DNA of 64,000 nt, from the NCBI RefSeq assembly GCF_012979235.1, contig NZ_JAATWC010000001.1, positions 501,001-565,000 of the forward strand, read 5' to 3'. Shown one piece after another: positions 30,481 through 40,139 of the stretch; position 1 is the first letter of the stretch; each line of letters opens with the position of its first letter. This DNA comes from Dissulfurirhabdus thermomarina (GTDB lineage: Bacteria; Desulfobacterota; Dissulfuribacteria; Dissulfuribacterales; Dissulfurirhabdaceae). The position numbers and the translations under genes were made by a program. The notes below the pieces were generated by a model. The model did not search any database. It had not been told where the DNA came from and saw nothing but the letters and a program-made list of their open reading frames with translations.

Positions 30481-30898
30481 TATAACCCTGTCTGGGGATG
30501 ACATATACGATGCAGCGGATTTGAGGAGAACGACGGTTTCAGCGGCCGATGACATAACCGAATCCCGATGGCCAGGGGGGCGGAAGACCGGGCCGTAGGG
30601 CCCCGATGGGCCGCCCGGAGAGGTTTCCGTCGCGCCGCCCTGGCTACGGTTGGGCTGTCCCCTAGCATTCGTTCGGGCCGAAATCAGTAACGGCGAAACG
30701 GTTGTGACCCAAAAAGGTGCGGGGACGGCACCACGGGCGCCAAGGCGCCCCGGGACCCTCTCTTGAAGGACCGGCCAAGGCTCCGGCCGGTTCCCGCCTG
30801 ATCCGGAGTTCCCCCGATTCAAGTCCGTTCAACCGCCGGACTCCCCGGCGGACCAGATCGGGTATGGCGTTTGGCGGTTCTGGGAGGTGCCGCACGTC
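30481..30898 (+). other. Non-coding leader of rny with tandem hairpins
   Basis: No gene is seen in these 418 bases. Three hairpins lie close together: GGTGC/GCACC (30716-30732), GGGCGC/GCGCCC with loop CAAG (30735-30750), and ACCGGCC/GGCCGGT (30770-30791). A further stem GGGCC/GGCCC lies at 30590-30603. None has a T-tract, so they are not simple terminators. They could shape the 5' end of the RNase Y message. Confidence 0.55.
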
Positions 30899-32461
30899 AT
30901 GGAACCCATATATTTCGCCATAGGCGTCGTCCTGGCCCTGGCCATCGGGGTCCCCGCGGGGATCTGCATGGCCCGCCGCCGCATGGAGGCGGCCAGGGGG
31001 CCGGCCATGGACGAGGCCGAGCGCATCAAGGATGCCGCCCGCGTCGAGGCCGAAAGGATCCAGAAGGAGGCCTTGGTCCGGGCCCAGGAAGAGACCTTCC
31101 GCCTGAAGCAGGAGGCGGAACGCGAGATCCGCGAGCTCAAGGCGGAACTCCAGGACCAGGAGAAGCGGCTGCTCCAGAAGGCGCAGCAGATCGACCGGAA
31201 GCAGGACCTGGTCGAACGCCGGGAGATCGAGCTTCTCGAGAAGGAGAAGGCCCACCTCCAGGCCGTGGAGGCGCTCAAGGACCGGGAACGGGAGGTCGAG
31301 GCGTTGCGGGTCCAGCAGCTGGCCCGCCTGGAGGAGATCTCCGGGATGACCGCCGCCGAGGCCAAGGAACAGCTCCTCCAGGCCATGGAGCGGGAGGCCC
31401 GGCAGGACGCCGCCCGCATCCTGAAGAACATCGAGGCCGAGACCCGGGAGGCCGCCGACAAGAAGGCCAAGGAGATCCTCTCCCTGGCCATCGCCCGCTA
31501 CGCGGGCGACTTCGTGGCGGAGCGGACGGTCTCCGTGGTCTCGCTCCCCAGCGACGAGATGAAGGGGCGGATCATCGGCCGCGAGGGGCGCAACATCCGG
31601 GCCATCGAGGCGGCGACGGGAGTGGACCTCATCATCGACGACACCCCGGAGGCGGTGTTGCTTTCGGCCTTCAACCCGGTGCGCCGCGAGGTGGCCCGCA
31701 TCGCCCTCGAGCGGCTGGTGGCCGACGGGCGCATCCACCCGGCCCGGATCGAGGAGGTGGTCCGCAAGGTCGAAAAAGAGCTCGACGTCACCATCCGGGA
31801 GACCGGGGAGCAGGCCACCTTCGACGTGGGGGCCTACGAGGTCCACCCGGAGCTGGTGAAGCTCCTCGGGCGGCTGCGCTTCCGGACGAGCTACGCCCAG
31901 AACGTCCTCCAGCATTCCGTGGAAGTGGCCTTCCTGTGCGGGATCATGGCCTCGGAGCTCGGCCTGAATCCCAAGAAGGCCAAGCGCGCCGGCCTCCTCC
32001 ACGACATCGGCAAGGCCGTGGACCACGAGGTGGAGGGCCCCCACGCCATCATCGGGGCCGACCTCGCCAAGAAGTACGGCGAGGCCCCCGAGATCGTCCA
32101 CGCCATCGCCGCCCACCACGAGGACGTGCCGCCGGACACCGTCCTGGCCGTGCTGGTCCAGGCGGCCGACGCCCTGTCCGGGGCCCGGCCCGGCGCCCGG
32201 CGCGAGATGCTGGAGTCCTACGTCAAGCGCCTCGAGGACCTCGAGCGCCTGGCCACGTCCTTCCCGGGCGTGGAGAAGTCCTACGCCATCCAGGCCGGCC
32301 GCGAGATCCGTATCATGGTGGAGAGCGGCAAGGTCTCCGACGACGAGGCCGTGCTCCTGGCCCGGGACGTGGCCAAGAAGATCGAGAGCGAGATGAGCTA
32401 CCCCGGGCAGATCAAGGTGACGGTCATCCGGGAGACCCGGGCGGTGGAGTACGCGAAGTAG
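30899..32461 (+). CDS. rny: Ribonuclease Y
   Basis: Membrane-anchored endoribonuclease that starts mRNA decay. The 520 residues show the N-terminal anchor (about 5-25), a long charged coiled coil to about 185, a KH domain ([20 protein letters not shown]) and the HD domain with LLHDIGKA and HHED. ATG 30899 was chosen over GTG 30887 because the GGGAGG ribosome site covers the GTG. Followed by tyrS after 30 bases. Confidence 0.96.
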   Translation: MEPIYFAIGVVLALAIGVPAGICMARRRMEAARGPAMDEAERIKDAARVEAERIQKEALVRAQEETFRLKQEAEREIRELKAELQDQEKRLLQKAQQIDRKQDLVERREIELLEKEKAHLQAVEALKDREREVEALRVQQLARLEEISGMTAAEAKEQLLQAMEREARQDAARILKNIEAETREAADKKAKEILSLAIARYAGDFVAERTVSVVSLPSDEMKGRIIGREGRNIRAIEAATGVDLIIDDTPEAVLLSAFNPVRREVARIALERLVADGRIHPARIEEVVRKVEKELDVTIRETGEQATFDVGAYEVHPELVKLLGRLRFRTSYAQNVLQHSVEVAFLCGIMASELGLNPKKAKRAGLLHDIGKAVDHEVEGPHAIIGADLAKKYGEAPEIVHAIAAHHEDVPPDTVLAVLVQAADALSGARPGARREMLESYVKRLEDLERLATSFPGVEKSYAIQAGREIRIMVESGKVSDDEAVLLARDVAKKIESEMSYPGQIKVTVIRETRAVEYAK

Positions 32462-32491
32462 GCCGGGCGGCCGGGGCGGGGGCATCCTTCC

Positions 32492-33706
32492 ATGGAAACC
32501 GACGTCCGAAAGGCCCTGGACCTCATCGCCCGCGGGGCGGTGGAGATCATCGAGCCGGCGGAACTCGAGGCGAAGCTGCGGCGGGCGGCGGCGACGGGCC
32601 GTCCCCTCCGCGTCAAGGCCGGTTTCGACCCCACGGCCCCGGACCTCCACCTCGGGCACACGGTGCTCATCCAGAAGATGAAGCACTTCCAGGAGCTCGG
32701 TCACGAGGTCATCTTTCTCATCGGGGATTTCACCGGCCGCATCGGGGACCCCACGGGGAAGAACGAGACGCGGCCCCCGCTGACGCCCGAGGAGGTGGCG
32801 GCCAACGCCCGAACCTACCGGGAGCAGATCTTCAAGGTCCTCGACCCCGCCCGGACCCGCGTGGTCTTCAACAGCACCTGGATGGAGGGGCTCTCCGCCA
32901 TGGAGCTGGTGCGCCTGTGCGCCCACCAGACCGTGGCCCGGATGCTGGAGCGGGAGGACTTCAAGCAGCGCTTCCAGGGGCACCGGCCCATCGGGCTCCA
33001 CGAGTTCCTCTATCCCCTCATACAGGGCTATGATTCCGTGGCCCTCGAGGCCGACGTGGAGCTCGGCGGCACCGACCAGCGCTTCAACCTGCTGGTGGGG
33101 CGCGACCTCCAGCGCGAGTACGGGCAGGAGCCCCAGGTGGTGCTGACGCTGCCGCTCCTCGAGGGGCTCGACGGGGTCCAGAAGATGTCCAAGTCCCTCG
33201 GTAACTACGTGGGGATCACGGAGCCGCCGGGCGAGATGTTCGGCAAGCTCATGTCCATCTCCGACGAGCTCATGTACCGCTACTACGAACTCCTGAGCGA
33301 CCGGAGCCTCGAGGAGGTGGCGGTGATCCGCCGGGACGTGGCCGCCGGCCGGGTGCACCCCAAGGCGGCCAAGGCGGCGCTGGCCCAGGAGCTCACCGCC
33401 CGCTTCCACGGGCCCGAGGCCGCCGAGGCGGCCCGGGCGGCCTTCGAGGCTCAGTTCTCGCGGGGGGAGATCCCCGAGGACATCCCGGAGGTCCGGGTCG
33501 GCGCCTCGGGCGGGGGGATCTTCCTTCCGCGCCTCCTCAAGGAGGCGGGGCTCGTCTCCAGCGCCAGCGAGGCCCGGCGCCTCATCCGGCAGGGGGCGGT
33601 CTCCATGGACGGCGAACGGGTGGCCGGTGAAGAGGTGCGGGTTTCGGCCGGTTCCCGCGTCCTCAAGGTGGGCAAGCGGCGGTTTCTCCGGGTGGTGGTC
33701 GCCTGA
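32492..33706 (+). CDS. tyrS: Tyrosyl-tRNA synthetase
   Basis: Class I synthetase of 404 residues. HIGH motif is HLGH in [10 protein letters not shown], the second is KMSKS in [12 protein letters not shown], and an S4 RNA-binding domain forms the C-terminus ([14 protein letters not shown]). The HLGH form and length fit the TyrZ-like group. Lies in the rny-tyrS pair. Confidence 0.96.
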   Translation: METDVRKALDLIARGAVEIIEPAELEAKLRRAAATGRPLRVKAGFDPTAPDLHLGHTVLIQKMKHFQELGHEVIFLIGDFTGRIGDPTGKNETRPPLTPEEVAANARTYREQIFKVLDPARTRVVFNSTWMEGLSAMELVRLCAHQTVARMLEREDFKQRFQGHRPIGLHEFLYPLIQGYDSVALEADVELGGTDQRFNLLVGRDLQREYGQEPQVVLTLPLLEGLDGVQKMSKSLGNYVGITEPPGEMFGKLMSISDELMYRYYELLSDRSLEEVAVIRRDVAAGRVHPKAAKAALAQELTARFHGPEAAEAARAAFEAQFSRGEIPEDIPEVRVGASGGGIFLPRLLKEAGLVSSASEARRLIRQGAVSMDGERVAGEEVRVSAGSRVLKVGKRRFLRVVVA

Positions 33707-33858
33707 GACCGCCTTGTCCCGTCCCCCGGCCCACGGTATAAGGTCCGAAGGGCCCGCCGCCGTGGGGCCGTCGCGTCCGCCCGGCCTCCGGCGCCCGTTC
33801 CGGGCCATCTCGTCCCGGGCCCCGGGGGGTCCGGCCAGTATCCAGCAAGGGAGGGGCC

Positions 33859-35154
33859 ATGCACCACCACCAGATGTCGGCCAGGGCCTTCGAGGCGGCC
33901 CGGGAGGTGATCCCGGGCGGAGTGAACAGCCCGGTCCGTGCCTTCAAGTCCGTCCAGTGCGATCCGGTCTTCATCGAGCGGGCGTCCGGGTGCCGGCTCT
34001 TCGACGTGGACGGCAACGCCTACCTGGATTACATCGGCTCCTGGGGGCCCATGATCCTCGGCCACGGGCACCCGGAGGTGCGGGCCGCGGTGGCGGCGGC
34101 CCTGGAGGACGGGACCAGCTTCGGTGCCTCCACCTGGCGGGAGGTGGCCCTGGCCCGGCGCATCGTGGACATGGTGCCGGGCATCGACATGGTCCGCCTG
34201 GTGAATTCCGGCACCGAGGCCACCATGAGCGCCGTCCGCCTGGCCCGGGGCTTCACCGGCCGCAAGAAGATCGTGAAGTTCGACGGCTGTTACCACGGCC
34301 ACGCCGACGGCTTCCTGGTGAAGGCCGGCTCCGGGGTGGCCACCCTGGCCATCCCCGGCAGCCCCGGGGTGCCCGACGAGGTGGTGGCCGCCACCCTCAC
34401 CGCGCCCTTCAACGACCTCGAGGCCCTCGAGGCCCTCTTCGACCGCGAAGGTGGCGACATCGCCGCGGTCATCGTGGAGCCCGTCCCGGCCAACATGGGA
34501 GTGGTGCCGCCGGACGGCGATTTCCTCCCCACCCTTCGGCGGTGGACCGAGGAGCTGGGGATCGTCCTCGTCTTCGACGAGGTCATCACCGGCTTCCGGC
34601 TGGCCCCGGGCGGGGCCCAGGAACGTTTCGGCGTGGTGCCGGACCTCACCTGCCTCGGCAAGATCATCGGCGGCGGCCTGCCCGTGGGGGCCTACGGGGG
34701 GCGGCGGGAGATCATGGCCCAGGTGGCGCCCGATGGGCCCGTCTACCAGGCGGGGACCCTCTCCGGCAATCCCCTGGCCACTGCGGCGGGGCTGGCCACC
34801 CTCGAGGTCCTCTCCCGCCCGGGGGTCTACGACCTCCTCGAGGAGCGGGGACGGGCCCTGGCGGAGGGGCTGGGCGAGGCCGCCCGGCGGCACGGGGTGG
34901 CCTGCACCGTCCAGGGAATCGCCTCCATGGCCACGGTCTTCTTCGGGCAGACCGGGCCCGTCCGGAACTTCGACGACGCGCTCCGGTCCGACACCGGGGC
35001 CTACGCCCGCTTCTTCCGGGCCATGCTGGAACGCGGGGTCTACCTCGCCCCGGCGCAGTTCGAGGCCGCCTTCGTCTCCCTGGCCCACGGGTGGGACGAG
35101 ATCGAGGTCACGGTGCAGGCCGCTGAATCGGCATTCAAGGAATTGGCCGGATAA
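33859..35154 (+). CDS. hemL: Glutamate-1-semialdehyde 2,1-aminomutase
   Basis: PLP enzyme making 5-aminolevulinate for tetrapyrroles by the C5 route. 431 residues, with [13 protein letters not shown] near the start, [30 protein letters not shown] and the PLP lysine segment [19 protein letters not shown] 33859 follows AAGGGAGGGG. It depends on glutamyl-tRNA made by GltX. Confidence 0.97.
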   Translation: MHHHQMSARAFEAAREVIPGGVNSPVRAFKSVQCDPVFIERASGCRLFDVDGNAYLDYIGSWGPMILGHGHPEVRAAVAAALEDGTSFGASTWREVALARRIVDMVPGIDMVRLVNSGTEATMSAVRLARGFTGRKKIVKFDGCYHGHADGFLVKAGSGVATLAIPGSPGVPDEVVAATLTAPFNDLEALEALFDREGGDIAAVIVEPVPANMGVVPPDGDFLPTLRRWTEELGIVLVFDEVITGFRLAPGGAQERFGVVPDLTCLGKIIGGGLPVGAYGGRREIMAQVAPDGPVYQAGTLSGNPLATAAGLATLEVLSRPGVYDLLEERGRALAEGLGEAARRHGVACTVQGIASMATVFFGQTGPVRNFDDALRSDTGAYARFFRAMLERGVYLAPAQFEAAFVSLAHGWDEIEVTVQAAESAFKELAG

Positions 35155-35179
35155 CCCGGCCGGCGCCGGCACAAATCCG

Positions 35180-35208
35180 TTGACAGCCCCCCGTGGCTAT
35201 GCTAAGTC
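35180..35208 (+). promoter_or_regulatory. Possible promoter of the atpZ-atpI-atpB-atpE block
   Basis: A perfect TTGACA (35180-35185) lies 129 bases before the atpZ start. The -10 is unclear: TAAGTC at 17 bases is weak and TATGCT is too close at 12. Followed by an AT-richer segment (35200-35230). Confidence 0.4.
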
Positions 35209-35314
35209 ATGAGCCTGAGTTTAAAAGCTTGCGGGAGGGGAGCCACGTGTCGGCGGGCCGGCTCCCGAAGGTGAGGCCTCGTTCAGTGGGCCGCGAGGCG
35301 GCCCGGAGGCGGGG

Positions 35315-35620
35315 ATGGGCGGCCTGAGACACGAACTGGCAGAGCAGTTCCGCAGCCTCGGCGCCGCCATGACCATCGCCATGTCGGTGGTCTTCTCCAT
35401 CTTCGCCGGGGCCTTGACGGGCTACTACCTCGACAACTGGCTCTTCGACGGCCGGACCTCCCCGTGGCTGACGCTGGTGTGCCTCGCCATGGGCGTGGCC
35501 GGGGGGGCGAAGAACTTCGTCCTCCTGAGCCGGCGCTTCAGCCGGGAACAGGCCGGCCGGGGGGACGAAACGGACGCGACGGGACCGGATGGAAGCGATC
35601 AGGCAGATGATCAGCGGTGA
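35315..35620 (+). CDS. atpZ: AtpZ/AtpI family protein
   Basis: 101 residues with two membrane helices (about 20-42 and 50-70) joined by a short loop with YYLDNWLF, the AtpZ pattern. AtpZ and AtpI together have been linked to cation transport and c-ring assembly of ATP synthase. ATG 35315 follows GGAGGCGGGG. Overlaps atpI by 32 bases. Confidence 0.85.
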   Translation: MGGLRHELAEQFRSLGAAMTIAMSVVFSIFAGALTGYYLDNWLFDGRTSPWLTLVCLAMGVAGGAKNFVLLSRRFSREQAGRGDETDATGPDGSDQADDQR

Positions 35621-36008
35621 GCTGACCGGGTCCAGGTTCGTCCGGTTGTTCACGGGCATGAGCTGGGCCCTCCTGGCCGTTTTGGTCGTGGGCGCCCTGG
35701 GGCTCTTCGGGGGTCGCTTCGCCGGCGGCGTCCTGGTCGGCGGCGTCCTGGCCAACCTCAACGGCCTCGGCCTCGAGCGGGACTGCCGCCGCGTGGTCCG
35801 GCTGGGGAGCCCGGCCGCCTACTTCGGCGGCATGGCCGTCCGCCTGGGGCTTTTGGCCCTGGCCCTGTCCGTGGCGCTGCTCCTGCCCGGGCGTCCCCTC
35901 TCCCCCATCGGCATCATCGTGGGCCTGTCCGTGATGGTCGGGACCTTCTACCTCCTGACCCTGGGCATGCTCGCCTACCGTCTCTTCGGCGCGAAGGAGG
36001 CCGCGTAA
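35589..36008 (+). CDS. atpI: ATP synthase subunit I
   Basis: 139 residues with four predicted membrane segments. It matches the loosely conserved AtpI family by length, hydrophobicity and place before atpB. In other bacteria AtpI helps assemble the c ring. Overlaps the atpZ end and is followed by atpB after three bases. Confidence 0.82.
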   Translation: MEAIRQMISGELTGSRFVRLFTGMSWALLAVLVVGALGLFGGRFAGGVLVGGVLANLNGLGLERDCRRVVRLGSPAAYFGGMAVRLGLLALALSVALLLPGRPLSPIGIIVGLSVMVGTFYLLTLGMLAYRLFGAKEAA

Positions 36009-36011
36009 TCC

Positions 36012-36728
36012 ATGGAACATCCGTTGCTTTTTCTGAGCCTGATCCTCGATGCCCTGGGGCTGCCGGCCCACGGGGGCGAGACCACACTGGCCAAGGCCTT
36101 GGCTCCGCACATGCAGTACAGCTTCCTCGCCATGTTCCTGTGCCTCGTGGCGGCCTGGCTGGGGACCCGGCGGATGGAGATGATCCCCCGGGGGATGCAG
36201 AACCTCATGGAGGCCTACGTGGCCTGGCTCGAGGACTTCATCGACGACCAGACCCACGACCGGCGCAAGACCCTCATCATCTTCCCGATGATCGCCACCT
36301 TCTTCCTCTACATCCTCATCGGGAACTACATGGGCCTGATCCCGGGCTTCATGTCCCCCACCGCCAACCTCAACGTGACCCTGGGCTGCACCGCCATCTC
36401 CATCGCGGCCTACCACCTCCTGGGCATCCGGTTCCACGGCATCAAGTACATCAAGCACTTCATGGGCCCCATCCCCTGGATGGCCCCCATGATGTTCCCC
36501 ATCGAGATCTTCAGCCACATCGGCCGGATCCTCTCCCTCTCCATCCGGCTCTTCGGGAACATGGTGTCCAAGGAGATCCTGCTCGGCCTGCTCTTCATGC
36601 TCGCCGGGCCGTACCTGGCCCCGCTGCCGGTCATGTTCCTGGGCGTGCTGGTCTGCCTGCTCCAGGCCTTCATCTTCATGATGCTCTCCATTGTCTACGC
36701 CGTGGAGGCCATGGCGGAGGGGCACTGA
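36012..36728 (+). CDS. atpB: ATP synthase FO subunit a
   Basis: Ion-channel subunit beside the c ring (238 residues). The essential arginine is R179 in SLSIRLFGNM; other conserved segments are GLIPGFMSPTANLN and the C-terminal QAFIFMMLSIVY. About five to six helices. Lies between atpI and atpE. Confidence 0.97.
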   Translation: MEHPLLFLSLILDALGLPAHGGETTLAKALAPHMQYSFLAMFLCLVAAWLGTRRMEMIPRGMQNLMEAYVAWLEDFIDDQTHDRRKTLIIFPMIATFFLYILIGNYMGLIPGFMSPTANLNVTLGCTAISIAAYHLLGIRFHGIKYIKHFMGPIPWMAPMMFPIEIFSHIGRILSLSIRLFGNMVSKEILLGLLFMLAGPYLAPLPVMFLGVLVCLLQAFIFMMLSIVYAVEAMAEGH

Positions 36729-36809
36729 TCCCGGCCGGAGACCGCGAGCACTGCATTCCAACTTCGGAAGAAGGCCAAAATATCAAACCTTAACGAGGAG
36801 GAACGAACC

Positions 36810-37190
36810 GTGAAGAAGTTTTCCATGACCACTGCCTTGACCCTGTTGATGGTGCTCGGTTTTGCCGGCCTTTCCTTCGCCGCCGACGGTGACGTGGCCA
36901 AGGGCGGCCACATCGGCTTCCTGATGGCCATGTCTCTCCTGGCCGCCGGGCTCGGCGTCGGCATCGCCGCTTCGGGCTGCGGCGTGGGGATGGGCCACTG
37001 CGCCCGGGGCTGCCTCGAGGGGACGGCCCGGAACCCCGAGCTGGCCGGCAAGCTCACCGTGACCATGTTCATCGGCCTGGCCCTCATCGAGTCCCTCACC
37101 ATCTACGCCCTGGTCGTGGCCCTCATCGCTCTCTACGCCAACCCGCTGCTGCCGAAGCTGGCGGCCATCTTCGGCGTGGAGCTCGGATAG
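36810..37190 (+). CDS. atpE: ATP synthase FO subunit c (with signal-like N-terminus)
   Basis: Ring subunit, 126 residues: a signal-like N-terminus (1-25, ending LSFAADG), helix 1 (about 36-65), the polar loop RNPE (74-77) and helix 2 with ion-binding E94 and S95. Where sodium-coupled c subunits have Gln this protein has Met61, followed by His63, Cys64 and Cys68 in MGHCARGC. Missing Gln speaks for protons. The His and Cys residues beside the ion site are unusual. SD CGAGGAGGAAC is strong. Confidence 0.95.
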   Translation: MKKFSMTTALTLLMVLGFAGLSFAADGDVAKGGHIGFLMAMSLLAAGLGVGIAASGCGVGMGHCARGCLEGTARNPELAGKLTVTMFIGLALIESLTIYALVVALIALYANPLLPKLAAIFGVELG

Positions 37191-37220
37191 GGCGCACCAC
37201 TGCGAAGAAGATGCCTTGAC

Positions 37221-37260
37221 GGCCGCGGGACCTCTGTGGGTCCCGCGGCCGTTTTTGTTT
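37221..37260 (+). terminator. Rho-independent terminator after atpE
   Basis: GGCCGCGGGACC (37221-37232) pairs perfectly with GGTCCCGCGGCC (37239-37250) over a six-base loop, followed by GTTTTTGTTT. It ends the FO operon and also lies just beyond the stop of the convergent UvrA-like gene. Confidence 0.93.
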
Positions 37261-37276
37261 TCGAGGGGCGGGCGGC

Positions 37277-39775
37277 TCAGCGGGCCGTATCGACCGCTTC
37301 CAGGGCGCGGGCGAGGTGGGGGCCCGTCGGCCCGCCGGCCCCGGCCACCGACGCCGGCGGCCCGGCGGCCACCAGCCGCCCGCCCGCCGGCCCCGGCCCC
37401 GGCCCGAGCTCGATGACCCAGTCGGCCAGGGCCAGGACCTCCGGCGCCTGTTCCACGAGGACGAGGGTGTGGCCCCGGTCGAGGAGGTCGTCGAAGACGT
37501 CCAGCAGGCGCTGGATGTCCACCTGGTGGAGGCCGCGCGTGGGCTCGTCGAAGACGAAGAGGGTGGGGCGGGCGGCCTCCCGGGCGAGTTCCACGGCGAG
37601 CCGGAGGCGCTGGGCCTCGCCCCCGGAGAGGGTGGGCACGGGTTGTCCGATGGGGAGGTAGCCGAGCCCAAGCCGTTCCATGGCCTCCAGGGGGGCCCGG
37701 ACGGGGGGGATCCGCCGGAAGAAGTCCGCCGCCTGGCCGGCCGTCAGATCCAGGACGTCGGCCATGGTGAGCCCGCGGTAGCGGATCTCCAGGGCGTCGC
37801 GGTTGTACCGGCGCCCGTGGCAGAGATCGCAGGGATACGGAAGCGGGGGCAGGGCGCCGAGCTCGAGGGCGAGCCGGCCCCGCCCGCGGCACCTTTCGCA
37901 GCGGCCGCCCTTCCGGTTCAGGCTGAAGTAGCCCGGCCCGTAGCCGCGGCGGCGGGCCTCGGGGGTGCGGGCGAAGAGGTGCCGCAAGGGGGTGAAGACG
38001 CCGATCACGGAGGCGGGGGTCGAAAGGGCCCCGCCGCCGAGGGGGCGCTGGTCCACCGCCAGGAGGCGTTCGGGCGCCGGCCCGCCCTCGATCTCCACCC
38101 CGCCGCCTTCGCCCCGGAGCCAGGCCGAGAGGCGGGGGCGGAGTTCTTCTTCCACCAGGGCGCTCTTGCCGGCGCCGGAGACCCCCGTGATGCAGACCAG
38201 GGCCCCGAGGGGGATCTCCACGTCGATGCCGGCCAGGTTCCGCGCCTCGGCCCGGCGGAGCCGGATCCGACCCCGGGGTGCGTTCCGGCGGAGCCGCCGG
38301 AGCCGACTTTTCCCCAGGAGGTAGGGCGCCGTGACGGATTGGGGTGCATCCTTCAGACCGCCCGGGGGGCCGGCATAGAGGAGGCGGCCCCCGTCGGGGC
38401 CGGCGCCGGGTCCCAGCTCCACCAGGTGGTGGACCTCCCGCAGGAGATCGAGGTCGTGTTCCACCACCAGGACCGTGTTCCCGTCGGCCGCCAGGCGCGC
38501 CAGCATCCGCTGGAGGCCGGGATGGTCGGCCGGGTGGAGCCCGGCGGTGGGTTCGTCCAGGATGTAGAGAACGCCGGTGAGGCGGCGGCCCAGGGCGCCG
38601 GCCAGGCGCAGGCGCTGGAGTTCGCCGGCGGCGAGGGTCGGGGCCGGGCGGTCCAGGCCGAGGTGGCCGAGGCCCGCCTCCACGAGGGAGGCCACTCGTT
38701 CCAGGAGCTCGTCGACGAGGCGGAGGGCGGGCCGGATGGGGAGATCCGCCGGGCTGGAGGTCCCGAGGCGCGCCCGGAGTTCCGCCAGGCGCTCCCCGGC
38801 CGTGGCGAGGGGCCAGGCCATCACCTCCGGGTAGGTCCAGGGGCCGAGGGTGACGTGGCGGACGTAGCGGGCGAGGGGGAGCGGGAGCCCCGCCTTCTCC
38901 CCCTCGCCCCCGGCGGCGAAGAGGGCGGGGGTGAGCGGGGGGAAGGCGGCGCCGCAGCCGGGGCACCGGGCGTCCTCGCTGAAGGCGTGCTCCTCCGGCG
39001 GCCCGCCCGGGGGCTCCACGGCCACCCGAAGCCGCCCCCCGCCGAGGCGGAAGGCCAGGGCCAGGGAGTCGGCGAGGCGGTTGAAGAGTCCCGGCCGCAG
39101 GACGACCCGGTCCACCACGGCCTCGAGGTCCGCCCCGGCGGGGACCGCGCCGGCCGGGTCCTCCAGGAGGTCCTCGACCCGGACGACCCGCCCGGAGACC
39201 CGGACCCTGGAGAAACCGTCCTTCTGGAGGTCGCCGAGGACTTGTCCCGCCGGGGTTCCGGGGCCGCGGTCCCCCATGGGGGCGAGGACCAGGAGCCGGG
39301 TCCCTTCCGGGAGCCCCGCCAGGCGGTCCGCGACCTGGAGCGCCCCGAGGGCCCGGATCTCCGTCCCGCAGCCGGGGCACCGGGCACGGCCGGCGGCGGC
39401 GAAGAGGGCCCGGATGAGCCCGGCCAGCCCGGCCAGGGTCGCCACGGTGGACCTCGGGTTCCGCCCGCCCGCCCCGCCGCCCACGACCACCGCCGGGGGA
39501 AGTCCCTCGATCCGGTCCACCGGGGCCTCCTCCCAGTGTCGGGACTCGGCCCGCTCCTCGAGGCCCAGGGCGAGAAGGTACCGGTAGCGTCCCTCGACGG
39601 CCAGGAGGTCCATGGCCAGGCTGGACTTTCCGGACCCGGACGGCCCGCAGAGGCCGATGATGCGCCCCAGGGGGAGATCGAGGTCGAGCGCCCGGAGGTT
39701 GTGGCACCGGGCGCCGCGAATGCGGAGGACGCCGCCGGTGGGGGCGGTTGCGGGATGCGGGAAGCGGCCTGGCAT
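37277..39775 (-). CDS. Reduced UvrA-like ABC ATPase
   Basis: 832 residues with the two-ABC layout of UvrA but about 100 residues shorter. Both Walker A motifs are present, GPSGSGKS (44-51) and GVSGAGKS (531-538). The first ABC signature is degenerate, LAAGE (381-385), the second is intact, LSGGE (716-720). The DNA-binding zinc module keeps C626, C629, C649 and C652. The first zinc module keeps CPGCG near 133 and 271, but the NSPxGACPxCxGLG part is replaced by a short AAGGEGEKAG stretch. A UvrA2-type paralogue is more likely than the repair subunit, and some relatives are tied to drug tolerance; this role is inference. Confidence 0.82.
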   Translation of the reverse strand: MPGRFPHPATAPTGGVLRIRGARCHNLRALDLDLPLGRIIGLCGPSGSGKSSLAMDLLAVEGRYRYLLALGLEERAESRHWEEAPVDRIEGLPPAVVVGGGAGGRNPRSTVATLAGLAGLIRALFAAAGRARCPGCGTEIRALGALQVADRLAGLPEGTRLLVLAPMGDRGPGTPAGQVLGDLQKDGFSRVRVSGRVVRVEDLLEDPAGAVPAGADLEAVVDRVVLRPGLFNRLADSLALAFRLGGGRLRVAVEPPGGPPEEHAFSEDARCPGCGAAFPPLTPALFAAGGEGEKAGLPLPLARYVRHVTLGPWTYPEVMAWPLATAGERLAELRARLGTSSPADLPIRPALRLVDELLERVASLVEAGLGHLGLDRPAPTLAAGELQRLRLAGALGRRLTGVLYILDEPTAGLHPADHPGLQRMLARLAADGNTVLVVEHDLDLLREVHHLVELGPGAGPDGGRLLYAGPPGGLKDAPQSVTAPYLLGKSRLRRLRRNAPRGRIRLRRAEARNLAGIDVEIPLGALVCITGVSGAGKSALVEEELRPRLSAWLRGEGGGVEIEGGPAPERLLAVDQRPLGGGALSTPASVIGVFTPLRHLFARTPEARRRGYGPGYFSLNRKGGRCERCRGRGRLALELGALPPLPYPCDLCHGRRYNRDALEIRYRGLTMADVLDLTAGQAADFFRRIPPVRAPLEAMERLGLGYLPIGQPVPTLSGGEAQRLRLAVELAREAARPTLFVFDEPTRGLHQVDIQRLLDVFDDLLDRGHTLVLVEQAPEVLALADWVIELGPGPGPAGGRLVAAGPPASVAGAGGPTGPHLARALEAVDTAR

Positions 39776-39861
39776 GCCGGGTGTCTCCTGTGGCAGGGGT
39801 GGCGTCCGTGGGCACGCCCACTATACCCATCCGGCGGTCCGGGTGGAAAGGCCCGCCCGCC

Positions 39862-39890
39862 TTGACTTTCCCAGGCAAACCCCGTAGACA
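39862..39890 (+). promoter_or_regulatory. Probable tRNA-Sec promoter
   Basis: TTGACT (39862-39867) and TAGACA (39885-39890) are exactly 17 bases apart. The -10 element ends six bases before the first base of the tRNA, so transcription may start at or very near tRNA position 1. Confidence 0.55.
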
Positions 39891-39896
39891 GTTACC

Positions 39897-39994
39897 GGAA
39901 GCGGAAAGGGCGCTGGTGGCCCTCCCGGACTTCAAATCCGGTGCACGGGGTGAGGAGCCCCGTGGGTGGGTTCGATTCCCATGCGCTTCCGCCA
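39897..39994 (+). tRNA. selC: tRNA-Sec (anticodon TCA)
   Basis: 98-base tRNA with encoded CCA. The acceptor arm GGAAGCG pairs with CGCTTCC, extended to the long Sec type. The anticodon stem CCGGA/TCCGG frames the loop CTTCAAA with anticodon TCA (39932-39934), and a long variable arm (ACGGGG/CCCCGT) follows. These are the marks of selenocysteine tRNA, which inserts Sec at UGA codons with SelB. selA, selB and selD are not in the window. A candidate user is the frame at 56320-57231. Confidence 0.97.
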
Positions 39995-40004
39995 GGTGCA
40001 AGCC

Positions 40005-40036
40005 CACCGGGCCGATTCCGCCGGCCCGGTGTTTTT
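40005..40036 (+). terminator. Rho-independent terminator of tRNA-Sec
   Basis: CACCGGGCC (40005-40013) pairs perfectly with GGCCCGGTG (40023-40031), followed by TTTTT. It starts 11 bases after the tRNA CCA end, so tRNA-Sec is a single-gene transcript. Confidence 0.92.
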
Positions 40037-40139
40037 CGCTCGGCCCGGGGTCTTGGCCGCCGGGGCGAAAGGGCATAGGATGGTCCTGCGGCCCCGGGCC
40101 CCGGGCCCGGGCGCGGACGGGATGGGGGCAGCACGCGGC

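Noticed and set aside
30465-30486. Promoter TTGCGG...TATAAC before rny
   Set aside because: Spacing is only about 10 bases.
30154-30598. Short open frames after zapA
   Set aside because: They lie in the 6S RNA and repeat element and show no coding features.
36810-37190. Sodium-coupled ATP synthase
   Set aside because: E94-S95 fit sodium sites, but the ligand Gln is Met61.
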